From positions 62,001 through 126,000 of the forward strand of contig CAITEP010000020.1 in NCBI GenBank assembly GCA_903891475.1: a stretch of 64,000 nucleotides of DNA. The letters run 5' to 3'. Below, in pieces: positions 36,953 through 45,122 of this stretch (positions are counted from its first letter, which is position 1; every line of letters begins with the position of its first letter). The position numbers and the translations under genes were made by a program. The notes beneath the pieces are model-generated. The model was not told the origin of the DNA. It did not search any database and was given only the letters and a program-made list of their open reading frames with translations. The stretch comes from an uncultured Mucilaginibacter sp. GTDB lineage: Bacteria > Bacteroidota > Bacteroidia > Sphingobacteriales > Sphingobacteriaceae.

Positions 36953-37327
36953 CTAATCATTCGTTGGCTTGCGCTTTGCCTTTTTGTGCATTTCTTCTCG
37001 GCGCATAGGCATGGCATCTACTATGGCATAAAGTTTGGTAAGGGGCAAAAGCTTGGTATCGGTAAATTTAACGCCGCCATCCTTGCCCCTTAATACAATT
37101 TTGAACGCGGAGGAAGTTAAATAACTTTTAATAACCATATCCCGTTCCTTTAAACCTTCGGCATCCAAGTTTAACAGTTGCATTTGTTGCTGATAGGTTC
37201 TGTCATTAACATTGCTGCCATATACCTCCAACACCCTGTACCTTTGTTCGGCTTGTAACAACATCATCCCCAAAATTAAAAGTAATTCAATTTTAAAAGC
37301 CACGTTTTTTGCAATTACATAAAACAT
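36953..37327 (-). CDS. DUF4174-family exported protein
   Basis: 124 residues with an N-terminal hydrophobic segment. The body matches DUF4174 in pattern: QRYRVLEVYGSN, then LKERDMVIKSYL, and the strongly conserved RGKDGGVKFTD and DAMPMRREEM. Proteins of this family have a thioredoxin-like fold without the CxxC and are of unknown function. It ends 11 bp from the thioredoxin gene in convergent orientation. Confidence 0.8.
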   Translation of the reverse strand: MFYVIAKNVAFKIELLLILGMMLLQAEQRYRVLEVYGSNVNDRTYQQQMQLLNLDAEGLKERDMVIKSYLTSSAFKIVLRGKDGGVKFTDTKLLPLTKLYAIVDAMPMRREEMHKKAKRKPTND

Positions 37328-37520
37328 AAAAATAAGTAATCATAGCTGCTTTTGCTTAGTATTATCATAAAATTAGCCCTTAACCAAGCTATTACAAAAA
37401 TACACCTATTGTAGTTTAATTGACACATTAACCCTAAAACAAAACTTTAGTTAACTAAGGGAGTTTAAGTTATATGACGATTTGCATGCAGCAAAACTCA
37501 AGTCAATTAATTAAACAAAA

Positions 37521-38003
37521 ATGAAATCAATTTATCAGGTATTATTTACCATAATGTTTATTGCCCTAGTAGCTCCGGCTTTTGCACAGAAATACAAATC
37601 CCCGGCCGATATCGGTAAACTTAACCTCTAATATGTAAAGGTGCAAAACAAAATTGCCGAACTTACTGCTAAGTTATCAACCGCGCAAGGCAACCTGCCC
37701 GACTATCAAACCAAGGCCCTGAACGCAGGAAACACCGCCAAGACGGCCAATAACACCAGCGACATGAGCGCCTCAAAAGCTACCAGTGGCAATTTAAGCG
37801 ATGTAAAGGATGCGAAGAATAGCGCGAATGATGCTTATGATAAAGCTAAAGACGCGCGATCGGCCAATAAGGAAGTTGGTAAACAAAACGAAAAAATCAT
37901 CGACCTGAGTAACGATTTGATGAAACAACGCCAACGCCTGCAAGAGCTCGACCGTATGCGCGCAGCCATTGAAGCCCAAATGCCTGCCAATATGAATCAT
38001 TGA
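37521..38003 (+). pseudogene. exported coiled-coil protein broken by an in-frame TAA
   Basis: A signal peptide (ending APAFAQ) starts at ATG 37521 and the frame is open to KLNL. TAA at 37629-37631 then interrupts it, and the same frame continues with YVKVQNKIAELTAKL to a TGA at 38003. The rest is Ala/Lys/Asn-rich coiled coil (KDAKNSANDAYDKAKDARSA). One base change (for example GAA to TAA) explains the break. A GTG at 37641 could start a shorter cytoplasmic form, but this would lose export. A strong terminator follows at 38019. The function is unknown. Confidence 0.75.
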
Positions 38004-38425
38004 TAAAATGATTCAAAGGCCCCTCTTTCCTGATAGGTATTAGGAGGGAGGGGCTTTTTTATTAATAACTAAATGCATGATAAAATTTTATAAGGGAGAT
38101 GAGTGCTGTTGCGAATGGTAAATGTATGTAATTAAGATACATAGGTATTGCTAACATAGGCGGCTGTCTTTGGGATTGTCCTAAATAGATGAAAACCACG
38201 AGAGGGACTTTTGCGGAAGTTAGGGAATCCTTTCAGGAGTGGAGGAAATTATTTTTTTAAGTAGTTTTTAAAAATACCGTAAAAACACCTTATTTATTGT
38301 TTTCGTTAACTTACTACTTTAGCCTTAATATAAATAAGTTAAAAAGCTTAATTATTTGAATTTGAATAATATATGAAGGGCTGCAACTTTTTAGCTAATC
38401 ATTTACCTTTTAATTACATAAATAC
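38004..38425. other. 422-bp spacer before the patatin gene
   Basis: Holds the terminator at 38019-38060. A stretch near 38189 (AAAACCACGAGAGGGACTTT) resembles bases around 41223 beyond the DUF2235 gene. The rest is AT-rich leader sequence with no other feature that I can support. Confidence 0.5.
38019..38060 (+). terminator. rho-independent terminator
   Basis: Stem GCCCCTC (38019-38025) with GAGGGGC (38048-38054), inner CCT/AGG pairing, then six T (38055-38060). It lies 16 nt after the broken coiled-coil gene. Confidence 0.88.
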
Positions 38426-40096
38426 ATGAAACCCTTTGAAATTGGACTATGTTTAACCGGAAGTGTCTCTGCAGGGGCATATACTGCTGGTGTTTTGGAT
38501 TTTTTATTTGAAGCATTAGAAGCATGGGAGCAAAAAAAGGCTCAAAATCGGTTTAAATACGGAAATGACTATTCAAAGTGGGATGTACCATGGCATGATA
38601 TTGTTATCACCGGTCTTTCAGGTGCATCAGGGGGTGGGGTTACTTGCGGCCTCATTTTAAATTCAATAGGTAAACAAATAGATCCTGTTAAAATTCCGCC
38701 TCCTAATGGAACAATTCCGGCTAATAATGATTTTTATAATATTTGGGTAAATCAATTAGGAATTAATGAATTAACTCAAACCGCCGATCTGCAAGGTGAT
38801 TCAATAAAAAGCCTACTAAATGGAAATGCGCTACCTGATATTGCCAACAAAACATTAATACCGTCAAATTTTGGGAGCACAATTAAAAGAAATTATATAG
38901 CCGAAAACTTGAAGGCAATACTAACGATTACCAATTTACGAGGAATACCTTATTGGCTAAAAACAAAAGGTACGGGCGCAAATAATTTAATTTACAGAAG
39001 AAATGCAGATTATGTTAAATTCGAACTTATAAAAAATGGTGAAAATTCTAAATTTCCTGATACAGTTCCAATTCCATCAAACCCTTCCAGCGGAAGCTTT
39101 GTAGCAGGATTAAATAAATTAAAGGCTGCATGTTTAGCTACCTGTGCTTTTCCGGGTGCGTTTAAAGTACAACCTTTTAATCAAAATGAGCGTATTTATA
39201 AGTTACGAGATTATTCAGAAAATCTTGCCCTCTTACCCAATCAAGATTTTGAATTTCTTTGCGCAGATGGTGGCATATTGAATACTAACCCTTTCGAATT
39301 ATTGCATAAAGATTTATTACCTCCAGGAACCGAGCAAAATCCAAGAGATGGCAAGGAAGTTGAGCGGTCTATAATAATTGTGGCTCCATTGGATACTGAT
39401 ATGACACCTGAGGATAATTATGATATTAAAAAAGATAGTTTAATAGACTCTATGTTTCCTTTAATTGGGGCAATTAGAAATGAAGCTGTTTTTACCAATC
39501 AGCAAATTAATCTTGCTTTTAATAATTCAGTTTACAGTAGATTTATTATTGCCCCCGTAAGATATACCAAAGATGGCGATAATGTGATTTCACCAGCAAT
39601 TACGGGTACATCAGTAAAAACTTTCGGAGCATTTTTATCACGAGATTTTAGAGAACATGATTATTTTCTTGGAAGAAGAAACGCGCAACAATTTTTCAAG
39701 AAAAACTTTGCTATTCCTGTTGACGAAATTGTTCTAAACCCAATTTTTGCTTCACTTGATATCAACAATAACAAGGAAAAGTTTAAGGACCAAATTTTTA
39801 AGGATATTGAAAGTGGAGTTGAATATTTCTGTATTCTTCCGCTATGTGGTGAAGCTGCTAATAATTTATATAATCCTGATTGGCCAAAAGATAAATTTGA
39901 TGAACAAATTATAAAAAATGGAGTTAGCAATAGAATAGGAAGCCTTATTGACGCATTTTTAAGTGGCTTACAATTAAACCTATTTACTCGATTTATTAAA
40001 TTTTTATTTTTAAATAAATTAAAATCGGCTATTGTTGATTTTATAATGTCAAAAATAATTAATGAACTTAAAAAAGGACAACTTAAGTCAAACTAA
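38426..40096 (+). CDS. patatin-like phospholipase
   Basis: 556 residues, no signal peptide. The patatin fold is shown by the glycine-rich start LCLTGSVSAGAYTAGVLDFL (oxyanion hole), the nucleophile motif GLSGASGGG (Ser68) and ADGGILNTNP (Asp281, the catalytic dyad partner). Patatins hydrolyse acyl chains from phospholipids. The C-terminal 200 residues have no motif that I recognise and end in a hydrophobic/basic helix that may touch the membrane. The gene is more AT-rich than its neighbours. It is 22 nt upstream of a DUF2235 hydrolase, so both lipid-active enzymes are probably made together. Confidence 0.88.
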   Translation: MKPFEIGLCLTGSVSAGAYTAGVLDFLFEALEAWEQKKAQNRFKYGNDYSKWDVPWHDIVITGLSGASGGGVTCGLILNSIGKQIDPVKIPPPNGTIPANNDFYNIWVNQLGINELTQTADLQGDSIKSLLNGNALPDIANKTLIPSNFGSTIKRNYIAENLKAILTITNLRGIPYWLKTKGTGANNLIYRRNADYVKFELIKNGENSKFPDTVPIPSNPSSGSFVAGLNKLKAACLATCAFPGAFKVQPFNQNERIYKLRDYSENLALLPNQDFEFLCADGGILNTNPFELLHKDLLPPGTEQNPRDGKEVERSIIIVAPLDTDMTPEDNYDIKKDSLIDSMFPLIGAIRNEAVFTNQQINLAFNNSVYSRFIIAPVRYTKDGDNVISPAITGTSVKTFGAFLSRDFREHDYFLGRRNAQQFFKKNFAIPVDEIVLNPIFASLDINNNKEKFKDQIFKDIESGVEYFCILPLCGEAANNLYNPDWPKDKFDEQIIKNGVSNRIGSLIDAFLSGLQLNLFTRFIKFLFLNKLKSAIVDFIMSKIINELKKGQLKSN

Positions 40097-40118
40097 CACT
40101 TATTTTATATAAAAACAA

Positions 40119-41126
40119 ATGAAACGAATAGCAATATGTTGCGATGGTACTTGGGATAGTCCACAAAGCGACACCAATGTATTTAAAATTTCTAACCTTA
40201 TTAAATTTGCTGAAGGTGTTCAAGTAGTTCATTATCATTCTGGTGTTGGTGCGTCTGGTAATATATTCCAAAAGTTGGCTGGTGGAATTACAGGAGCCGG
40301 GTTAGATGATAATATTATGGAAGCCTATGAATATATTGTAGCTAATTATTTAGATAATGATGAGATTTACTTATTTGGTTTTAGCCGTGGAGCATATACT
40401 GCCAGAAGCCTTGCAGGCTTTATTAGAAAATGCGGAATTTTAAAACCAATGTATAAAGATAAAATTAAGGAGGCATTTGCATTATACCGTAAACGTGATG
40501 AAGATAATGGCGCCGATAGTGACGAAGCGGTAAAATTCAGAAAGGATTATAGTATTGAAGTGGGTATAAAATTTATTGGTGTATGGGATACTGTTGGAGA
40601 TCTGGGAATACCGCTAAAATGGTTTCAATTTATTAACGCTAACAAATATAAATTTCATGATGTTGAACTTAGTAGTAAGGTAAAATTCGCTTATCATGCT
40701 ATTGGTGTTGACGAACACCGCGAAATTTTTGATGTTACACCTTGGAAAAGAAGTAAAAATGCTACAGAAGAAACCATTCAAACTATTGAACAAGTTTGGT
40801 TTACCGGTGCGCATGGCAACATTGGTGGTGGCTTAAATGAAAAGAATGCAAGTGGTGGTATGCTTAGCAACCATACCTTGAAATGGATGATTGAAAAAGC
40901 TAAAGGTGCGGGACTTACTTTTAATGAAATTGGGGATTTACCATTTGACTGTATTAATGATTAGTACACCGAATCTGTAAAGGGAATTTGGTGGTTTTTG
41001 AGCTTAGGTAAAAAATTTTATAGAAAAGAAATTTCCAATACTGATTTTATTAGTCAATCTATTGATCCTTCTGTTATAGCCCGCAGAATCGAAAATAAAG
41101 GTTATAATCCCCCTAATATTCCTTAA
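40119..41126 (+). pseudogene. DUF2235 (Tle1-like) alpha/beta hydrolase with an in-frame TAG
   Basis: The first 281 residues (to 40964) carry the DUF2235 signature: KRIAICCDGTWDSPQSDTN, VVHYHSGVGASG and the GFSRGAYTARSLAG nucleophile motif (Ser89), then GVWDTVGDLG. TAG at 40962-40964 stops it, but the same frame continues for 53 more codons (YTESVKGIWWFL ... NKGYNPPNIP) to a TAA at 41126. That length and tail fit the family, so the TAG is probably a recent mutation (CAG to TAG would restore Gln). Tle1 relatives are phospholipase effectors. No type VI secretion gene is nearby. Confidence 0.8.
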
Positions 41127-41278
41127 TGTTGCCTTGAGTAAATCAATTGTAAATACTATTAACAACCAAAATGCGCTACCTTATTAATTTTACACTTAAC
41201 TGCCTGCAATAAATAAACAGACAAAACCACAAGAGCTACTCTTGCAGTAACTGTGCCACAAAAAAAGTATTCTTTCAA

Positions 41279-41319
41279 AGCCCCATTCCTGATCACCTTT
41301 AGGAAGGAGTGGCTTTTTT
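41279..41319 (+). terminator. terminator after the patatin-DUF2235 pair
   Basis: AGCC...TTCCT (from 41279) pairs with AGGAA...GGCT, with internal mismatches, followed by a T-run. It resembles the terminator at 38019-38060 in sequence as well as in form. Confidence 0.65.
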
Positions 41320-41361
41320 GTTAAATTTTGTTTAAATAGCAATTAAACACCATTTAAACCT

Positions 41362-41501
41362 TTAGCCCAACTGCTTTATAATCGACCTGAAGTTTTCCAA
41401 TCCAGATTCCGGGTTTTCCATAATGTCGAGGGCTAATACTTTGGGGTGGGGTAGGTTTTCGAGGCCGGATAATGATTTATCTTTGAGCCAGGTAATACCC
41501 C
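41362..41501 (-). pseudogene. possible C-terminal remnant of a protein gene
   Basis: The minus strand encodes TWLKDKSLSGLENLPHPK and then VLALDIMENPESGLENFRS to a TAA, a natural-looking protein C-terminus. Upstream the frame runs into a perfect palindrome (41502-41531) and then into unlike sequence. I cannot name the parent family. It could be the decayed end of a gene cut by the palindromic repeat, or a chance frame. Confidence 0.35.
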
Positions 41502-41531
41502 GCTGTCTGAAGTTTATAAACTTCAGACAGC
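41502..41531. repeat. perfect 30-bp palindrome
   Basis: Left half GCTGTCTGAAGTTTA is followed at once by its exact reverse complement. It has no loop. Such perfect palindromes are typical of REP-like intergenic repeats. Confidence 0.85.
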
Positions 41532-41620
41532 TATGCCCGGAGATTGCATCTCTACCAAAAAAGCAGCCATTAAAAAAGGAGGCAGAACTACTTAACTCAA
41601 TCAACCATTCACACAAAAAT

Positions 41621-41683
41621 AGTAGCAAGTAGCTAGTAAAAACTTTTCAGTAGTAAGTATCTAGTATCAAGTAGCTAGTAAAA
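41621..41683 (+). repeat. heptad repeat array, family B (AGTATCA/AGTAGCT)
   Basis: Nine 7-bp units in strict phase: AGTAGCA, AGTAGCT, AGTAAAA, ACTTTTC, AGTAGTA, AGTATCT, AGTATCA, AGTAGCT, AGTAAAA. The first three and last three units nearly repeat each other. It has the same units as the arrays at era-der and metH-metF. Confidence 0.88.
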
Positions 41684-41700
41684 ACTATAAAGAAGAACAA

Positions 41701-41738
41701 TCTAACTCCCTCTCCTTTGGAGAGGGCGGGGGTGAGGC
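41701..41738 (+). repeat. dispersed palindromic repeat (CTCCTTTGGAGAGGG type), copy 2
   Basis: Matches 4256-4293 at all but two or three positions and lies 18 nt after a heptad array, as does copy 1 at a greater distance. Confidence 0.85.
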
Positions 41739-42171
41739 TTTTTGATTTGTGAAAAATCCCTATCCCAAACTTTCAATCACCCACCAAAACCGGTATCAAA
41801 ACAACAAAAGCGCAAGCCAGCATTTTTTAGATTTAGCGGTATGAGTTGATCACAAAACCAAACCAAGAAAACAGAATCAACTAAATCGCACTTAATCAAC
41901 CCAATCCACTAAAAAAATGGCACCCGATAGCTCCAAAAAAGCATGCTTTTTTTACAGAATTCGATTTGTAAAAAAAAATTCAAGAAAAAATCCCAAAAAA
42001 ACACGAAAAAGTGGGCAGTTTTGAGCCAAAATTATAGTTTGGACTATAGTTAATTATAATAAAATTATAATTTGAAGGGAATAAATTATAGTTTATTATA
42101 AAATAATTATAATTTGAAGGGTCGAAATTATAATTTTAAAACACAAGATTTTAAAAAAGCCCAATCATAAA

Positions 42172-42203
42172 AAAAGCCCCTGATTTTCATCAAAGGCTTT
42201 TTA
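42172..42203 (-). terminator. terminator of the initiator tRNA gene
   Basis: On the minus strand, AGCCTTTGAT, loop GAAA and ATCAGGGGCT form a 10-bp stem with two G-U pairs (42175-42198), followed by a U-run. It lies 14 nt after the tRNA. Confidence 0.88.
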
Positions 42204-42211
42204 ATTTGAGG

Positions 42212-42284
<73 letters not shown>

Positions 42285-42367
42285 CTGTTTTTTGTTTATA
42301 AACTCTTTGCTCATAACTGCAAAAAGGGCTTCCAATTATCAAAAATGCAATTTGCACTCCGTTTTAA

Positions 42368-42404
42368 TTGGACTGCAAAGATATAATTCGTTTCTTTGTA
42401 GTCC
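42368..42404 (+). promoter_or_regulatory. overlapping promoter and inverted repeat upstream of era
   Basis: TTG (42368-42370), 20 nt, then TTTCTTTG (42391-42398) gives a weaker plus-strand promoter. The same bases form an inverted repeat (GGACTGCAAAG at 42370-42380 with CTTTGTAGTCC at 42394-42404), making the promoter two-way between tRNA and era. Confidence 0.5.
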
Positions 42405-42407
42405 AAA
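42376..42407 (-). promoter_or_regulatory. Bacteroidota-type promoter toward the initiator tRNA
   Basis: On the minus strand TTTG (42404-42407), exactly 20 nt, then TATCTTTG (42376-42383): a perfect -33/-7 pair for the Bacteroidota primary sigma factor. The leader to the tRNA would be about 85 nt. Confidence 0.7.
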
Positions 42408-42427
42408 TATATTTTTAATTTATTTTT

Positions 42428-43306
42428 ATGGCACATAAAGCAGGTTTTGTAAGCATAATTGGTAAGCCTAACGCAGGTAAATCAACCCTTATGAACGCGC
42501 TTGTGGGCGAACGCATGTCAATCATCACCCCTAAAGCACAGACCACCAGGCATCGTATTTTAGGCATCGTGAACGAGGAAGACTATCAAATTGTATTTTC
42601 CGACACGCCCGGCATCATAAAACCGCACTATGCCCTGCACGAAAGCATGATGCACCAAGTAGATGGCTCGATAGTAGATGCCGACCTTATTTTGCTGGTT
42701 ACAGATATATATGAGGAGTATGATGAAGCGGATGTACTAAAAAAACTGGAAGGTTCGGAGGCACCACTCGCGGTATTGATTAATAAAATAGACCAAAGCG
42801 ATGAGGAGACGGTAAAAAATAAAGTGGAATACTGGAAAGAAAAACTGAACCCTAAAGCTATCTTTGCCATATCGGCTTTAAAGGATTACAATGTTTTGGC
42901 GGTGATGAATTTTGTAATTGAACACCTGCCCGAACATCCGGCCTATTATGAAAAAGATGCGCTAACCGACCGTAACGACCGCTTTTTCGCATCGGAAATG
43001 ATACGAGCACAGGTTTTTAAACAATATAAAAAAGAAATACCCTACAGCACTGAAGTAATAGTTACCGCTTTTGTTGAAAGCGAAACCCTTTACCGCATTA
43101 GTGCGGAGATTATTGTTGAGCGCGACTCGCAAAAAAATATTATCATCGGTAAGGGTGGCGAGATGCTTAAAATTGTTGGCACCTATGCCCGCAGGGATAT
43201 GGAAGATTTTTTCCAACGCAAAATATTCCTTGAAATGTTTGTAAAAGTAATCCCCGATTGGAGAAGTAAAAAAAATTACCTGAAACAGTTTGGGTATGAG
43301 AATTAG
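42428..43306 (+). CDS. era: GTPase Era
   Basis: 292 residues. The GTPase domain has G1 GKPNAGKST, G2 QTTRHR, G3 DTPG and G4 NKID. The C-terminal KH domain (about 195-290) has IIIGKGGEMLK for binding the 3' end of 16S rRNA. Era is needed for 30S subunit maturation. Length and order are normal. Its stop codon lies inside the first unit of a heptad array, and the second ribosomal GTPase gene der follows after 319 bp. Confidence 0.97.
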   Translation: MAHKAGFVSIIGKPNAGKSTLMNALVGERMSIITPKAQTTRHRILGIVNEEDYQIVFSDTPGIIKPHYALHESMMHQVDGSIVDADLILLVTDIYEEYDEADVLKKLEGSEAPLAVLINKIDQSDEETVKNKVEYWKEKLNPKAIFAISALKDYNVLAVMNFVIEHLPEHPAYYEKDALTDRNDRFFASEMIRAQVFKQYKKEIPYSTEVIVTAFVESETLYRISAEIIVERDSQKNIIIGKGGEMLKIVGTYARRDMEDFFQRKIFLEMFVKVIPDWRSKKNYLKQFGYEN

Positions 43307-43393
43307 TAATTAGTAATTAGTATAGAGTATCTAGTCGCTAGTATCAAGTAACTAGTGACTAGTATATAGTTTCTAGTCGATTGTATTTAGTAT
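43303..43393 (+). repeat. heptad array, family B (CTAGTAT), left arm era-der
   Basis: Thirteen 7-bp units in phase from the era stop codon: TTAGTAA (twice), TTAGTAT, AGAGTAT, CTAGTCG, CTAGTAT, CAAGTAA, CTAGTGA and so on to TTAGTAT. Bases 43326-43356 recur as a perfect inverted copy at 43584-43614. Confidence 0.93.
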
Positions 43394-43576
43394 TGGAAAC
43401 TAGGTAGATAGAAATTATTTCAAGATTATTTTGAATAAATTTAAACCACGATGGCTAGTTATGAATCATTAAAAAATTAACGTATAAACATTAAAATCTA
43501 TATACTAGCATCTTAATACAAATATCAAGTTAATACAAATATCAAGGCATTAGGTATTTTAGGCTAATGACTTACT

Positions 43577-43618
43577 ACTAAATACTAGTTACTTGATACT
43601 AGCGACTAGATACTAAAA
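43577..43618 (-). repeat. heptad array, family B, right (inverted) arm era-der
   Basis: Six units on the plus strand (ACTAAAT, ACTAGTT, ACTTGAT, ACTAGCG, ACTAGAT, ACTAAAA), ending 7 nt before the der ATG. It is an inverted copy of the left arm, with 31 identical bases. The 180 bp between the arms hold no gene. Confidence 0.93.
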
Positions 43619-43625
43619 AAATAAA

Positions 43626-44927
43626 ATGAGCAACATAGTAGCCATCGTAGGCCGACCCAATGTGGGAAAATCTACCTTATATAACCGCCTTACCGAAACC
43701 CGTAAGGCCATAGTGGATGATGTGAGCGGAGTAACCCGCGACAGGCATTACGGCGTATCAGAATGGGTTGGCCGTTCCTTTACCGTGATTGATACGGGTG
43801 GCTATGTGGCAAACTCGGCCGATATTTTTGAAGCCGCCATACGCGAACAGGTAATTATAGCCATTGAAGAAGCTACAGTAATTCTGTTTGTGGTTGATGT
43901 TACTACCGGTATTACCGATTTGGACGATGAGATAGCCAATTTATTACGCAAAGGCAAAAAACCTGTATTTGTGGTGGTAAACAAAATGGATAATACCTCG
44001 CAACTATCCGATTCGATGGAGTTTTATAGCTTGGGATTGGGCGAGTTGTACAATATTTCCTCCATGACAGGCTCCGGTACCGGTGAATTGTTGGATGAAG
44101 TGGTGAAGCATTTTGATGACGAACCACTGCTTGAAAATACCTTGCCTAAGTATGCCATTGTTGGTCGTCCAAACGTTGGTAAATCGTCCATCATTAATTC
44201 ATTAATAGGTAAGGAGCGCAATATAGTTACTCCAATTGCAGGCACCACCCGCGACTCTATCCACATACATTATAACCAATATGGTCATGATTTTATGCTG
44301 ATTGATACCGCCGGGCTTCGCAAAAAAACCAAGGTAAAGGAGAATATTGAATTTTACTCGGTGATGCGTACCATCAAAGCTTTAGAAGAAGCCGATGTAG
44401 TGATCCTGATGATTGACGCTGTGGAAGGCATCGAATCGCAAGACATCAATATTTTTCACTTGGCCGAGAAAAATAAGAAAGGTGTAGTAATTGTAGTAAA
44501 CAAATGGGATTTGATTGAGAAAAACAACAAAACCATCAAAGTGTTTGAAGACATGATTCGCGAAAAAATCGCGCCTTTTACCGATGTGCCCATTGTATTT
44601 ACCTCAGTTACCGAAAAACAACGTGTTTTAAAAGTGATTGAAACAGCAAACTCTGTTTACCAAAATAAAATCAGGAAAATACCAACCTCAAAACTGAATG
44701 AGGTAATGCTGCCAATTATCGAGCATTATCCACCGCCATCCATCAAAGGCAAGTATGTAAAAATTAAATACATCACCCAAATTACTGGTACCTCACCCAT
44801 GTTCGCGTTTTTCTGTAACCTGCCACAGTACGTTAAAGAACCATATTATAGGTTTATTGAAAACAAACTAAGAGAGAACTTTGAATTTTCGGGCGCGCCC
44901 ATACAGGTTTGGTTCAGGCAGAAATGA
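43626..44927 (+). CDS. der: GTPase Der (EngA)
   Basis: 433 residues with two GTPase domains in tandem: [14 protein letters not shown] with DTGG and NKMD (domain 1), and [27 protein letters not shown] (domain 2). A C-terminal KH-like domain (about 350-433) follows. It acts in 50S ribosome assembly. Being next to era reflects a ribosome-biogenesis pair. A heptad array of family A starts 5 nt after the stop. Confidence 0.97.
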   Translation: MSNIVAIVGRPNVGKSTLYNRLTETRKAIVDDVSGVTRDRHYGVSEWVGRSFTVIDTGGYVANSADIFEAAIREQVIIAIEEATVILFVVDVTTGITDLDDEIANLLRKGKKPVFVVVNKMDNTSQLSDSMEFYSLGLGELYNISSMTGSGTGELLDEVVKHFDDEPLLENTLPKYAIVGRPNVGKSSIINSLIGKERNIVTPIAGTTRDSIHIHYNQYGHDFMLIDTAGLRKKTKVKENIEFYSVMRTIKALEEADVVILMIDAVEGIESQDINIFHLAEKNKKGVVIVVNKWDLIEKNNKTIKVFEDMIREKIAPFTDVPIVFTSVTEKQRVLKVIETANSVYQNKIRKIPTSKLNEVMLPIIEHYPPPSIKGKYVKIKYITQITGTSPMFAFFCNLPQYVKEPYYRFIENKLRENFEFSGAPIQVWFRQK

Positions 44928-44932
44928 TTTCT

Positions 44933-44967
44933 TTAGTGAGTGGTGAATTGTGAGTGGAGAGTTGTGA
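44933..44967 (+). repeat. heptad array, family A, left arm after der
   Basis: Five units TTAGTGA, GTGGTGA, ATTGTGA, GTGGAGA, GTTGTGA. The array faces an inverted one at 45046-45122, so the two could pair as an imperfect stem between convergent genes. Confidence 0.85.
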
Positions 44968-45045
44968 GTTGTTTGAAAAAAAAGGAGTGATCAGTAACGC
45001 TTCGTTAATTATTAGAAGCTGGGAATTAATATCTTGTACCAAATA

Positions 45046-45122
45046 CTCACCAATGACTAATCACCCTTGACAATTCACCAATGACTATTCACTACTCACC
45101 ATTCACCCCTCACCATTCTCAA
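45046..45122 (-). repeat. heptad array, family A, right (inverted) arm, running into the S41 protease stop
   Basis: Eleven plus-strand units (CTCACCA, ATGACTA, ATCACCC, TTGACAA, TTCACCA and so on). The last unit, TTCTCAA, contains the complement of the TGA stop of the minus-strand protease gene (45119-45121). Confidence 0.9.

Larger units (their letters stand above)
41127..42211. other. 1.1-kb non-coding region rich in repeats
   Basis: Contains, in order, a terminator (41279-41319), a possible gene remnant with a perfect 30-bp palindrome (41502-41531), a heptad array (41621-41683), a dispersed palindromic element (41701-41738), an AT-rich block with repeated AATTATAATTTGAAGGG (42040-42140), and the tRNA terminator. 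No intact gene is supported. Confidence 0.7.

Noticed and set aside
40119..40964. DUF2235 gene as a type VI secretion effector
   Set aside because: No VgrG, PAAR, Hcp or adaptor gene is near, so the Tle1 likeness is of family only.
38426..41126. Patatin gene as CapV effector of a CBASS system
   Set aside because: No CD-NTase cyclase, E1/E2/JAB or other CBASS gene is adjacent, and the partner is a DUF2235 hydrolase.
41423..41632. Plus-strand 69-residue frame
   Set aside because: It crosses the palindrome and repeat DNA, has no family-like sequence and overlaps the likelier minus-strand remnant.
43303..43618. Regular repeats considered as a CRISPR array
   Set aside because: Units are 7 bp, contiguous and degenerate, without unique spacers, and no cas gene is in the window.
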